In this document: positions 55,644 through 63,057 of the stretch, piece after piece
Numbering within the stretch: the stretch's first letter is position 1
How the letters are laid out: the number at the start of each line of letters is the position of its first letter
Origin: Streptomyces griseoluteus
GTDB taxonomy: Bacteria; Actinomycetota; Actinomycetes; Streptomycetales; Streptomycetaceae
NCBI GenBank assembly: GCA_000717735.1
Contig: JOBE01000004.1
Location: forward strand, 133,402-197,401
DNA: 64,000 bases
Direction: 5' to 3'
Position numbers and translations under genes: made by a program
The notes under the pieces: generated by a model
What the model was told of the DNA's origin: nothing
Database searches by the model: none
Seen by the model: the letters and a program-made list of their open reading frames with translations, nothing else

Positions 55644-56703
55644 GGTTCTCCCCTTCCAGGACGGCGACGAGGTTCTGCTGCAGGCAGGGTCCCGAGGTGG
55701 CGTGGGCGAGGGCGCGGTCGGAGTCGCCGCGGTGGACGCGGGCGGCGGCCTCGCCGAGCCGGATGAGACCCGCGGCCATGACGGGGTTGGCGGCGAGGGC
55801 GCCGCCGGAGGGGTTGATCCGGACGGTGTCGTCGAGGCCGAGGGCCTTGGCGAGGACGACTTCCTGGGAGGTGAAGGGCGCGTGGAGCTCGGCGGTGTCG
55901 ACGGGCCTCTCGAAGGCTCCGGCGCGTTCGGCGGCGAGACGGGTGGAGGGCGAGTCGGTGAGGTCGCGGACGCCGAGCGAGTGGGCCTCGATCCGGTGGT
56001 CCATGCCCCTGATCCAGGCGGGCCTGGCGCACAGCTCGCGGGCCCGGTCCCCGGCGGCGAGGATCACGGCGGCGGCCCCGTCGCCGATGGGCGGGCAGTC
56101 GCCGGTGCGGAGCGGCCGCACGACGTACTCGCCCTGCGGGCGGGCGCCGGGCAGCTGGGCGTGCGGGTTCGCCGCCGCGTCGGCGCGGCTCCGGCCGGCG
56201 ATGGCGGCGAGGGCGGGTTCGTCGGTGTCGCCCGCGTCGACGAGCGCCTGTGCCTGGAGGGCGGCGAGGGCGACGGAGTCCGGCCATAGCGGGGCGAGGT
56301 AGTACGGGTCGAGCTGGCGGGTGAGGACGTCGCGGACGGAGCCCGGCGAGGACTTGCCGTAGGCGTAGACGAGGGCGGTGTCGGCCTCGCCGGTGAGGAG
56401 TTTCACCCAGGCCTCGTACAGCGCCCAGGCGCCGTCGGTCTCGACGTGCGACTCGGAGATCGGGGGCCAGGCGCCGACGCCGTCGAGGGCCATGGTGAAG
56501 GAGAAGGCGCGGCCGGCGAGGTAGTCGGAGGAGCCGGAGCAGGTGAAGCCGATGTCGGAGGTCCTGAGCCCGGTCTGCCGGAGCACCTCGTGGAGGACGG
56601 GCATGACCATCTCGACCTCGGAGAGGTCGTCGGTGCGGCGGCGGTGATCACTCTGGGCGAAGGCGACGATCGCCACCTCGCGGCCGGGCCGGTGCGGGGT
56701 CAC
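55636..56703 (-). CDS. ltp4: Thiolase-like protein, Ltp4 type (sterol side-chain)
   Basis: 355 residues; mycobacterial Ltp4 (Rv3522) is recalled as 354. Thiolase-type N-terminus (REVAIVAFAQSDHRRRTDDLSE), then DIGFTCSGSSDYLAG, ESHVETDGAWALYEAWVKLL (core HVETDGAWALYEAW) where the catalytic Cys would be, and INPSGGALAANPVMAAG. No Cys at the nucleophile position, as in the other thiolase-like gene. GTG 56703 overlaps the stop of the DUF35 gene (GTGA). Probably forms a complex with the DUF35 protein and the Ltp3-like protein. Confidence 0.78.
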   Translation of the reverse strand: MTPHRPGREVAIVAFAQSDHRRRTDDLSEVEMVMPVLHEVLRQTGLRTSDIGFTCSGSSDYLAGRAFSFTMALDGVGAWPPISESHVETDGAWALYEAWVKLLTGEADTALVYAYGKSSPGSVRDVLTRQLDPYYLAPLWPDSVALAALQAQALVDAGDTDEPALAAIAGRSRADAAANPHAQLPGARPQGEYVVRPLRTGDCPPIGDGAAAVILAAGDRARELCARPAWIRGMDHRIEAHSLGVRDLTDSPSTRLAAERAGAFERPVDTAELHAPFTSQEVVLAKALGLDDTVRINPSGGALAANPVMAAGLIRLGEAAARVHRGDSDRALAHATSGPCLQQNLVAVLEGENRA

Positions 56704-57668
56704 AGCAGCTCCTTGTAGGTGTCGTAGTCGGCGTCGGGTTCGCCGGCGGGCCGGTAGTGGTCGGGGTAGCGGCCGTCCTCGCTCCACACGGGCTCGACGC
56801 GCAGGCCCATCCGGACCTGGTCGTAGGGGATGCCGGCGATGCGGCCGTGGAGGGCGAGCCCGGCGCCGTCGAGGGCGATGTGGGCGTAGACGTAGGGGAC
56901 TTCGATCTCGGCGTTGCGTGCCTTGATGTTGACGATGCAGAAGGTGGTGACGGTGCCCCGGGGGCCGACCTCGACCTGGTCGGTGGTCGCGACGCCGCAG
57001 GTGGGGCAGGCGCCGCGGGGCGGGACGTACACCTTGGCGCAGGACGGGCAGCGTTCGCCGACGGTACGGCGCTCGGTGAGCGCGTGCAGGTAGCGGGTCT
57101 GCGCGCGGCCCGGGCTGTAGGTGTAGTCGAGCCGGGCGGGGGCGACGATGCCGGTGACGGGATCCTCGAACGCGACGGTGTGCGGGACGGGTTCGGCCGC
57201 GGGATCGCTGTCGCTGCCGCCACTGTCGTACGGCTCGAAACAGGCGATGTCCGTGATGGCGCCGGACCGTTCGGCGGCCCAGCGGATCCGGACCCGCAGT
57301 CCCGTGCGGACGGCTTCGGGGCTGGGCGCGTCGAGGGCGTGCAGGAGGGCGGTGTCGGCGCCGTCGAGGCGGACGAGGACCCAGGCGAAGGGCGTCGCCA
57401 GGGGCTGGCCGCGGCGGGGCTCGGGGTTCCAGGCCCAGGTGGTGACGGTGCCGGTGGCGCCGACCTCGACGAGGTCGCGGAGCTCGTCGGCGGTGGCGGG
57501 GTCGTACTCGACTGGCGGGACGAGCACCTCGCCCGCCTGGGTGCGGACGCCGAGCAGGGTCCGCTCGCGGAGTCCGGTGAGGAAGGCGGACTGGACGGGG
57601 CCGAGGGACCGGGTGAAGGGGAACTCGACGACGAGGGGGGCGGAGAGGGTTCCGGGGAGTGGCGTCAT
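56700..57668 (-). CDS. DUF35 / zinc-ribbon OB-fold protein, tandem (Rv3521-like)
   Basis: 322 residues from ATG 57668, with AAGGAG 9 nt upstream. Two OB-fold halves: an N-terminal one with VEVGATGTVTTWAWNPEP, lacking zinc ligands, and a C-terminal one with the rubredoxin-like zinc ribbon GERCPSCAKVYVPPRGACPTCG followed by VEVGPRGTVTTFCIVN (each quoted in part). Such proteins are obligate partners of thiolase-fold enzymes, for example ChsH2 with Ltp2. First of the three coupled genes DUF35-ltp4-ltp3, the order recalled for Rv3521-Rv3522-Rv3523. Confidence 0.78.
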   Translation of the reverse strand: MTPLPGTLSAPLVVEFPFTRSLGPVQSAFLTGLRERTLLGVRTQAGEVLVPPVEYDPATADELRDLVEVGATGTVTTWAWNPEPRRGQPLATPFAWVLVRLDGADTALLHALDAPSPEAVRTGLRVRIRWAAERSGAITDIACFEPYDSGGSDSDPAAEPVPHTVAFEDPVTGIVAPARLDYTYSPGRAQTRYLHALTERRTVGERCPSCAKVYVPPRGACPTCGVATTDQVEVGPRGTVTTFCIVNIKARNAEIEVPYVYAHIALDGAGLALHGRIAGIPYDQVRMGLRVEPVWSEDGRYPDHYRPAGEPDADYDTYKELL

Positions 57669-57801
57669 GAGGTGCGGCTCCTTGGTCGGCGGGCGGAGGG
57701 TGTGGGTTCGGTTGGGGGCCGCTGAGCGGGGCCACTTCCCCACCCCGCCCCTTCCCGAACTGGGGGCAAGCCCCCAGGCCCCGTACGGCCTTCGGCCGTG
57801 C

Positions 57802-57899
57802 CCTCAAACGCCGGGCGGGCTGAAGTTTCGCCCAGCGGGCGGAAATTCAGCCTCGCCGGCGTTCGAGGCGCGGGGGTCCGGGGGCAGCGCCCCCGGTTT
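57802..57899. terminator. Double hairpin in the gap between DUF35 and crotonase genes
   Basis: CCTCAAACGCCGG ... GGCTGAA (57802-57824) pairs with TTCAGCC ... CCGGCGTTCGAGG (57846-57868), a common Streptomyces intergenic inverted repeat. CCGGGGGC-AGC-GCCCCCGG (57878-57896) followed by TTT forms a second hairpin. They separate the crotonase gene from the DUF35 operon, which therefore needs a promoter in 57669-57800. Confidence 0.65.
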
Positions 57900-57935
57900 C
57901 GGGAAGGGGTGGGGTGGGGTGGGGTGGGGAGAGGC

Positions 57936-58736
57936 TCACTCCCGCCGGTACACCGCCGCCCGCTTCTCCGCGAACGCCCTCGCCCCCTCCTTCGCGTCCG
58001 CCGTGTCGAAGATCGGCCACCCCCGCTTCAGTTCGGCCGCGAGGCCCTCCGTCTCGGTCATCTCCGCCGTCTCGTAGACGGACGCCTTCACCGCCTCGAC
58101 GGCGAGCGGCCCGCACGCGTTGATCCGCTCGGCGATGTCGAGGGCGGCGTCCAGGGCGGTGCCATCGGGGACGACCCGTCCGACGAGCCCGATGCGGGCG
58201 GCTTCCTCAGCGGTGTACGGGCGGCCGGTGAGCAGCATTTCGAGGGCGTGGGTGCGGGCGATCTGGCGAGGCAGCCGGACGGTGGAACCGCCGATGGGGA
58301 AGAGGCCGCGCCGGACCTCGAAGAGGCCGAAGGTGGCGGAGGCCGCCGCGACCCTGATGTCGGCGCCCTGGAGGATCTCGGTGCCGCCGGCGACGCAGTA
58401 CCCCTCGACGGCGGCGATGACGGGTTTGCGGGGGCGGTGGTGGCGCAGCATCGCCTTCCAGTGCAGGTCGGGGTCGGTCTTCAGCCGGTCCCGGTACTCC
58501 TCGCCCTCCATGCCTTTTCCGGCCAGGGCCTTGAGGTCCATGCCGGCGCAGAAGGAGCCGCCCGCGCCGGTGAGGACGACCGAGCGGACGCCGTCGTCGG
58601 CGTCGGCCTCGAGCCAGCCGTCGTAGAGGCCGACGAGCATCGGCAGCGAGAGGGCGTTCTTGGCCTCGGGCCGGTTCAAGGTGAGTACGAGCGTGGCGCC
58701 TTCGCGCCGCACGTCGAGGTGTTCGGTGCCACCCAT
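57936..58736 (-). CDS. echA19: Enoyl-CoA hydratase, EchA19-like
   Basis: 266 residues from ATG 58736 (GGGAG upstream); mycobacterial EchA19 is recalled as 263. Crotonase fold: LTLNRPEAKNALSLPML, oxyanion region GAGGSFCAGMDLKALAGKG (in part), KPVIAAVEGYCVAGGTEIL and DIRVAAASATFGLFEVRRGL with catalytic Glu. EchA19 hydrates sterol side-chain enoyl-CoA in cholesterol catabolism. It is divergent from the FadD19-like gene, as in mycobacteria, and a KstR-type operator lies 23 bp upstream of its start. Confidence 0.75.
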   Translation of the reverse strand: MGGTEHLDVRREGATLVLTLNRPEAKNALSLPMLVGLYDGWLEADADDGVRSVVLTGAGGSFCAGMDLKALAGKGMEGEEYRDRLKTDPDLHWKAMLRHHRPRKPVIAAVEGYCVAGGTEILQGADIRVAAASATFGLFEVRRGLFPIGGSTVRLPRQIARTHALEMLLTGRPYTAEEAARIGLVGRVVPDGTALDAALDIAERINACGPLAVEAVKASVYETAEMTETEGLAAELKRGWPIFDTADAKEGARAFAEKRAAVYRRE

Positions 58737-58758
58737 GGGGGTCTCCCGTCTCCAGTTC

Positions 58759-58772
58759 TGGAACAGGTTGCA
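58759..58772. promoter_or_regulatory. KstR-type operator between echA19- and fadD19-like genes
   Basis: TGGAACAGGTTGCA matches the recalled KstR consensus TNNAACNNGTTNNA at all eight fixed positions. It lies in the 184-bp divergent gap. In mycobacteria KstR (TetR family) represses sterol catabolism genes including this pair. Confidence 0.6.
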
Positions 58773-58799
58773 GGAGTGCGGGATCCAGTTCAAGGGTTT

Positions 58800-58816
58800 T
58801 CTGACACTCAGTCAGA
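58800..58816. promoter_or_regulatory. Second palindrome in the same divergent gap
   Basis: TCTGAC-ACTCA-GTCAGA, perfect 6-bp arms around a 5-bp centre, about 105 nt before the FadD19-like start. The TGAC...GTCA form is common for TetR-type fatty-acid regulators. Confidence 0.45.
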
Positions 58817-58920
58817 TTCTTCTGCGCACCCCCTTCCCCCTGTCGCCGGTCGGCGCTCTAATGACCGCCGAGTCACTGCGCACCCGTACGAGTCAGCGCG
58901 AACCGGGGTCAGGAGGAACG

Positions 58921-60558
58921 GTGGAGTACAACCTTGCCGACCTGTTCGAATCGGTCGTCGACGTGGTTCCCGACCGCGAGGCGCTGGTGTACGTCGACCA
59001 TCCCGGCACGGGCGCGGAACGAAGGCTCACCTACGCCCAGCTGGACGCCGCCGCCAACCGGATCGCCCACCACCTCACGGACGCGGGGATCCGGCCCGGC
59101 GAGCACCTCGGGCTGCACCTGTACAACGGGGTCGAGTACCTGCAGACCGTCCTCGCCTGCCTCAAGGCGCGGATCGTGCCGGTGAACGTGAACTACCGCT
59201 ACGTGGAAGAGGAGTTGGTCTACCTTTACCGGGACGCCGACCTGGCCGCACTCGTCTTCGACGCCGAGTTCACCGACCGGGTCGCGGCGGCTCTGCCGCA
59301 GACGGAGAAGCTGCGGCACCTCGTGCGGGTGGGGACCCCTCCCGAGGAGGCGGGGCCGCTCGACTGCGTGCCGTACGCCGAGGCGGAGGCGTCCGGCTCA
59401 CCGGAGCGGGGCTTCGGGCCCCGCTCGGCCGACGACCTCTTCATCATCTACACCGGCGGCACGACCGGGATGCCCAAGGGCGTCCTGTGGCGCCAGGAGG
59501 ACCTGTTCTTCGCGGGACTCTTCGGGGGTGATCCCTCGGGCGAACCCGTGAAACGGCCCGAGGAACTGTCCGAGCGGGTCGCGGCGGGCGGCGCCGGCCT
59601 CACGTTCTTCCCCGCACCGCCCCTCATGCACGGCACCTCCACACTGACCGCGTTCATCGCCTTCCACTACGGCCAGCGGGTCGTCCTGCACCGCAAGTAC
59701 GTCCCCGAGGAAGTCCTGCGCACCCTGGAGAAGGAGAAGGTCTCCAGCATCTCCCTGGTCGGCGACGCGATGCTGCGCCCCCTGGTGGACGCGCTGCGCG
59801 GGCCGCTCAAGGGCACGGACCTCTCCGCCCTGTTCAGCCTCTCCTCGTCCGGCGCGATCATGTCCGACACGGTGCGGTCCCAGCTCCAGGAGCTGATGCC
59901 GAACGTCCTGCTCCTCAACAACTTCGGTTCCACCGAGTCGGGATCCAACGGCCGGGCGACCGACGACTCCGGCCCCGCCAAGGGCTTCCGGCTGCACGTC
60001 AACGAACGCACCCAGGTGGTCGATCCGGCGACCCGTGCCCCGGTCGCCCCCGGTGAGGTCGGCCGGCTCGCCCAGCGGGGCCACGTGCCGCTCGGCTACT
60101 ACAACGACCCCGCCAAGACGGCCGAGACCTTCTTCGAGCGGGACGGGGTGCGCTGGGTGCTCCTCGGGGACATGGCGACCGTGGACGGGGAGGGGGTGGT
60201 CACCGTCCTCGGGCGCGGCTCCCAGTGCATCAACACGGGCGGCGAGAAGGTCTACCCGGAGGAGGTCGAACAGGCTCTGAAGTCGCACCCCGACGTGTAC
60301 GACGCCCTGGTGGCCGGAGTTCCCGACGCCCGCTGGGGCAACCACGTCGCCGCGGTCGTCCAGCTCCGCCCCGACGCCCCGCCGCTGGACCTGGAGTCCC
60401 TCCAGACCCACTGCCGCCCCCGCCTCGCCGGGTACAAGGTCCCCCGCCAGCTGGTCCTGACCGACCGCATCCAGCGCTCCCCCAGCGGCAAGGCGGACTA
60501 CCGCTGGGCCCGCTCGGTGGCGGTGGACGCGGATACGGAAGGCCGTACGGGCGCCTAG
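58921..60558 (+). CDS. fadD19: Steroid acyl-CoA synthetase, FadD19-like
   Basis: 545 residues; FadD19 is recalled as 548. GTG 58921 has AGGAGG 4 nt upstream. Adenylate-forming enzyme: P-loop IYTGGTTGMPKGVLW, GDAMLRPLVDAL, GSTESG, GRGSQCINTGGEKVYPEEVE (core), and the catalytic Lys in SPSGKADYRW. Several blocks (VNVNYRYVEEELVYLY, the GDAMxRPLVDAL and CINTGGEKVYPEEVE regions) are as remembered for FadD19, which activates the C24-branched side chain of sterols. The TAG stop is the first part of dispersed repeat copy f. Confidence 0.8.
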   Translation: MEYNLADLFESVVDVVPDREALVYVDHPGTGAERRLTYAQLDAAANRIAHHLTDAGIRPGEHLGLHLYNGVEYLQTVLACLKARIVPVNVNYRYVEEELVYLYRDADLAALVFDAEFTDRVAAALPQTEKLRHLVRVGTPPEEAGPLDCVPYAEAEASGSPERGFGPRSADDLFIIYTGGTTGMPKGVLWRQEDLFFAGLFGGDPSGEPVKRPEELSERVAAGGAGLTFFPAPPLMHGTSTLTAFIAFHYGQRVVLHRKYVPEEVLRTLEKEKVSSISLVGDAMLRPLVDALRGPLKGTDLSALFSLSSSGAIMSDTVRSQLQELMPNVLLLNNFGSTESGSNGRATDDSGPAKGFRLHVNERTQVVDPATRAPVAPGEVGRLAQRGHVPLGYYNDPAKTAETFFERDGVRWVLLGDMATVDGEGVVTVLGRGSQCINTGGEKVYPEEVEQALKSHPDVYDALVAGVPDARWGNHVAAVVQLRPDAPPLDLESLQTHCRPRLAGYKVPRQLVLTDRIQRSPSGKADYRWARSVAVDADTEGRTGA

Positions 60559-60665
60559 GGCCTGTCTTTTGGATCATGCCGGGCTCGCGGGGCCCGGCAC
60601 GCGCGCTCGCCGCGTTGTCGTCGGTCCCCAACGCTCCGCGTCGACTCCCTCCTCCGCCTTGGCGA
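60555..60665. repeat. CTAG-ended dispersed repeat, copy f, overlapping two genes
   Basis: Starts CTAGGGCCTGTCTTTTGGAT and continues with GCCGGGCTCGCGGGG, then a stretch matching copy b (CGCCGCGTTGTCGTCGGT, CCCTCCTCCGCC). One end only. It gives the TAG stop of the FadD19-like gene and replaces the 3' end of the convergent alpha/beta hydrolase gene. Confidence 0.72.
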
Positions 60666-62103
60666 GGCGGGCGTCGGGGATGTGCGCGGCCAGTGAGGAC
60701 AGGTGGTCCTGGGCGACGTGACTGGACGGGCCGCCCGCGAGGACGAGGGTGGGGGCCGTGATCGCGGGGAGGTCCGCGCGCCAGGCGGGGTCGGGGGCGT
60801 TCAGCTGGGCGTCGGTGGACGGGACGATCTCCCAGTCGAAGCCGAGCGGGCCCTCGGGGCGCTGGGCCGGCGGGCGCGGCGGGTCGAGGGGGACGAAGGC
60901 CGGGGGCTCCTCCAGGACGAGCCGGCCGATCAGGGCGGGCTCCCGCTGGGCGAGCAGGCAGGCGGCCCCGGCGCCCATGGAGTGGGCGACGACCGTGGCG
61001 CCGGTGAGGCCGAGGGCCTTGAGGAAGCCGCCGAGTTCGTCACGGAAGACGTCGAAGCCGTAGTGGCCCGGCCGGTCGCTGAGTCCGTGGCCGCGCAGGT
61101 CGACCGCGTACACCCGGTGGTCGGTGGCGAGGTCCTCCGCGATGGGGGTCCAGGTGGTGCTGTTCTCGCCGCGCCCGTGGACCAGGACGACGGGCGGGGC
61201 GTCCTGGGAGCCTCGTACCCGATAGGCGAGGCGTACGCCGTCCACCGTGACCGTACGGACCTCCGGGTCGAGGAAGGCCGCGACCGGGCGGACGAAGGCG
61301 TCCGCGTCGTCCACCCAGGGGAAGTGTCCGGCGCCGGGCAGGACGACGACTTCGGCGTGCGGGAAGTGGGAGGCCGCCTCGGCCGCCTTGGCGGGGGTGG
61401 GACCCGCGTCGTACTCGCCCGCGAGGACGAGGACCGGCGCGGTGAGCGCGGTGAGCGCGCGGCGGGTCGGCTCCGGGTCGTACGCGCCCTCGCCGTGGTA
61501 GGCGGAGGCGGCCTCCCAGCGCACCTGCCGCTCCGCCGCCGCGGCGTGCGCCTGGGCGGCTTCGTCCCATCGGCCGTAGGCGAAGGGCGCGACTATCTCC
61601 AGAACGTGCGGAAGCGGGGTGTCCGGTCCGATCGTGTCGAGCGCGGCTCTGGCCTCCGGGTACCAGGGCCGATCGGCGAAGACCTCGGCGGCCTCGTCCC
61701 ACTCCTCGTCGGTGGTCTCGACGCCGACCGCGCGGCCCGCCGAGGTGACGAGGACGAGGGAACGGATCCGCTCGGGGTGCGCGGCGGCGTACAGGGTGGC
61801 CAGGTTCCCGGCGGCGGAGTGGCCGAGGAGGTCGATCCGGTCGAGGCCGAGGTGGGCGCGGAGGGCCTCGACGTCGCCGACCTGCCGGTCGCAGCGGTAG
61901 GTGGCCGGGTCGGCGGGCTCGGCGCTCGCCCCGGTGCCGCGGGCGTCGAGCAGGATCAGTCTCCGGTGGGCGGCGAGTCCGCCGAGGTCGCCGAAGTAGG
62001 CGGCGTCGCGCATCGGTCCGCCCGCCAGGCACACGAGAGGTTCTCCCTCCCCGTGGATGCGGTAGGCGAGTTCGGTCCCGTCGTAAGTCGTGAATTTCGG
62101 CAT
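60574..62103 (-). CDS. Tandem alpha/beta-hydrolase with repeat-truncated second domain
   Basis: 509 residues from ATG 62103. Domain 1 (1-285) is a complete alpha/beta hydrolase: LDARGTGASAEP, nucleophile GHSAAGN with Ser96, LVLAGEYDAGP with Asp, and GAGHFPW with His. Domain 2 (about 290-485) has VVLVHGRGENSTTW, DLRGHGLSD and AHSMGAG with Ser375, but the strand and loop that should carry the catalytic His are missing. The last 24 residues (VDAERWGPTTTRRARVPG...) are encoded by a dispersed repeat. Two fused hydrolases are unusual in themselves; the second is probably inactive. Divergent from the pentapeptide gene (103-bp gap). Confidence 0.78.
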   Translation of the reverse strand: MPKFTTYDGTELAYRIHGEGEPLVCLAGGPMRDAAYFGDLGGLAAHRRLILLDARGTGASAEPADPATYRCDRQVGDVEALRAHLGLDRIDLLGHSAAGNLATLYAAAHPERIRSLVLVTSAGRAVGVETTDEEWDEAAEVFADRPWYPEARAALDTIGPDTPLPHVLEIVAPFAYGRWDEAAQAHAAAAERQVRWEAASAYHGEGAYDPEPTRRALTALTAPVLVLAGEYDAGPTPAKAAEAASHFPHAEVVVLPGAGHFPWVDDADAFVRPVAAFLDPEVRTVTVDGVRLAYRVRGSQDAPPVVLVHGRGENSTTWTPIAEDLATDHRVYAVDLRGHGLSDRPGHYGFDVFRDELGGFLKALGLTGATVVAHSMGAGAACLLAQREPALIGRLVLEEPPAFVPLDPPRPPAQRPEGPLGFDWEIVPSTDAQLNAPDPAWRADLPAITAPTLVLAGGPSSHVAQDHLSSLAAHIPDARLAKAEEGVDAERWGPTTTRRARVPGPASPA

Positions 62104-62206
62104 GACGCCGATCCTCACCGGCTCGGGACGATCTTCGCAATCGGTTTGTCCGGGAGCGCGGTACGGTGAGCGGACCGTCCCCGATCAGCGAAGGAACCGT
62201 TCCATC

Positions 62207-63022
62207 GTGCCCGAGACCCGGCAACCCACGCTGCGCGGCGACTGCGCGAACTGCTTCGGCCTGTGCTGTGTGGCGCTGCCCTTCGCGAAGTCTGCCGACT
62301 TCGCCGCCGACAAGGCCCCGGGCGAGCCCTGCCGGAACCTCCAGGAGGACTTCCGCTGCGGTGTCCACACCCGGCTGCGGACCATCGGTTTCCAGGGCTG
62401 CACGGTGTACGACTGCTTCGGCGCGGGCCAGCAGGTCTCGCAGGTGACCTTCGGCGGCGTGTCCTGGCGCGAGGCGCCGGAGACCGCGAGCCGGATGTTC
62501 GACGTGTTCTACGTGATGCGCCAGCTGCACGAGCTGCTGCGGTACCTCACGGAGGCGCTGGACCGGCCCGCGGCCCGGCCGGTCCACCCCGAGCTGCGGC
62601 TGACGCTCGCCCGGGTCGAGGAGTTCACCCGGGGGTCGGCGGACACACTGGAGCAGCTGCGTGTCCCCGAGGTGCGCGCCGACGTGAACCGGCTGCTGCT
62701 GCGGACGAGTGAGCTGGTCCGCGCCACGGCCGGCGGGAAGCCGAAGAGCCGACGCGGGGCCGACCTGGTCGGCAAGCGGCTGCGCGGGGCGAAGCTGCGC
62801 GGGGCCGACCTGCGCGGCGCGCTCCTCATCGCCGCCGACCTCACGGGCGCGGACCTGTCCCTGGCCGATCTGATCGGCGCCGACCTGCGGGACGCCGATC
62901 TGTCGGGGGCCGACCTCACGGAGGCCCTGTTCCTGACGCAGCCCCAGCTGAACGCGGCGCGCGGGGACGCCGCCACCCGCCTCCCGGAGGGTTTCGAGCG
63001 CCCCGCGCACTGGGCGTCCTGA
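62207..63022 (+). CDS. Pentapeptide-repeat protein with Cys-rich N-terminal domain
   Basis: 271 residues from GTG 62207. The N-terminal 80 residues contain nine Cys (RGDCANCFGLCCVAL, PCRNL, FRCGVH, GCTVYDCFG), suggesting a metal site, possibly YkgJ-like. A helical middle part follows, then from about 188 A(D/K)L-type pentapeptide repeats (GADLRGALL, AADLTGADLSLADLIGADLRDADL in part) forming a short beta-helix. Pentapeptide proteins can mimic DNA; here the repeat block is only about 50 residues. Function unknown. Confidence 0.7.
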   Translation: MPETRQPTLRGDCANCFGLCCVALPFAKSADFAADKAPGEPCRNLQEDFRCGVHTRLRTIGFQGCTVYDCFGAGQQVSQVTFGGVSWREAPETASRMFDVFYVMRQLHELLRYLTEALDRPAARPVHPELRLTLARVEEFTRGSADTLEQLRVPEVRADVNRLLLRTSELVRATAGGKPKSRRGADLVGKRLRGAKLRGADLRGALLIAADLTGADLSLADLIGADLRDADLSGADLTEALFLTQPQLNAARGDAATRLPEGFERPAHWAS

Positions 63023-63057
63023 CGGAGCCCCGTACGGAACCCCGTACGGGAACCCCG

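Noticed and set aside
57802..57899. The double hairpin as a member of the dispersed CTAG repeat family
   Set aside because: No CTAG ends and no shared blocks; it resembles the common Streptomyces terminator-like inverted repeats.
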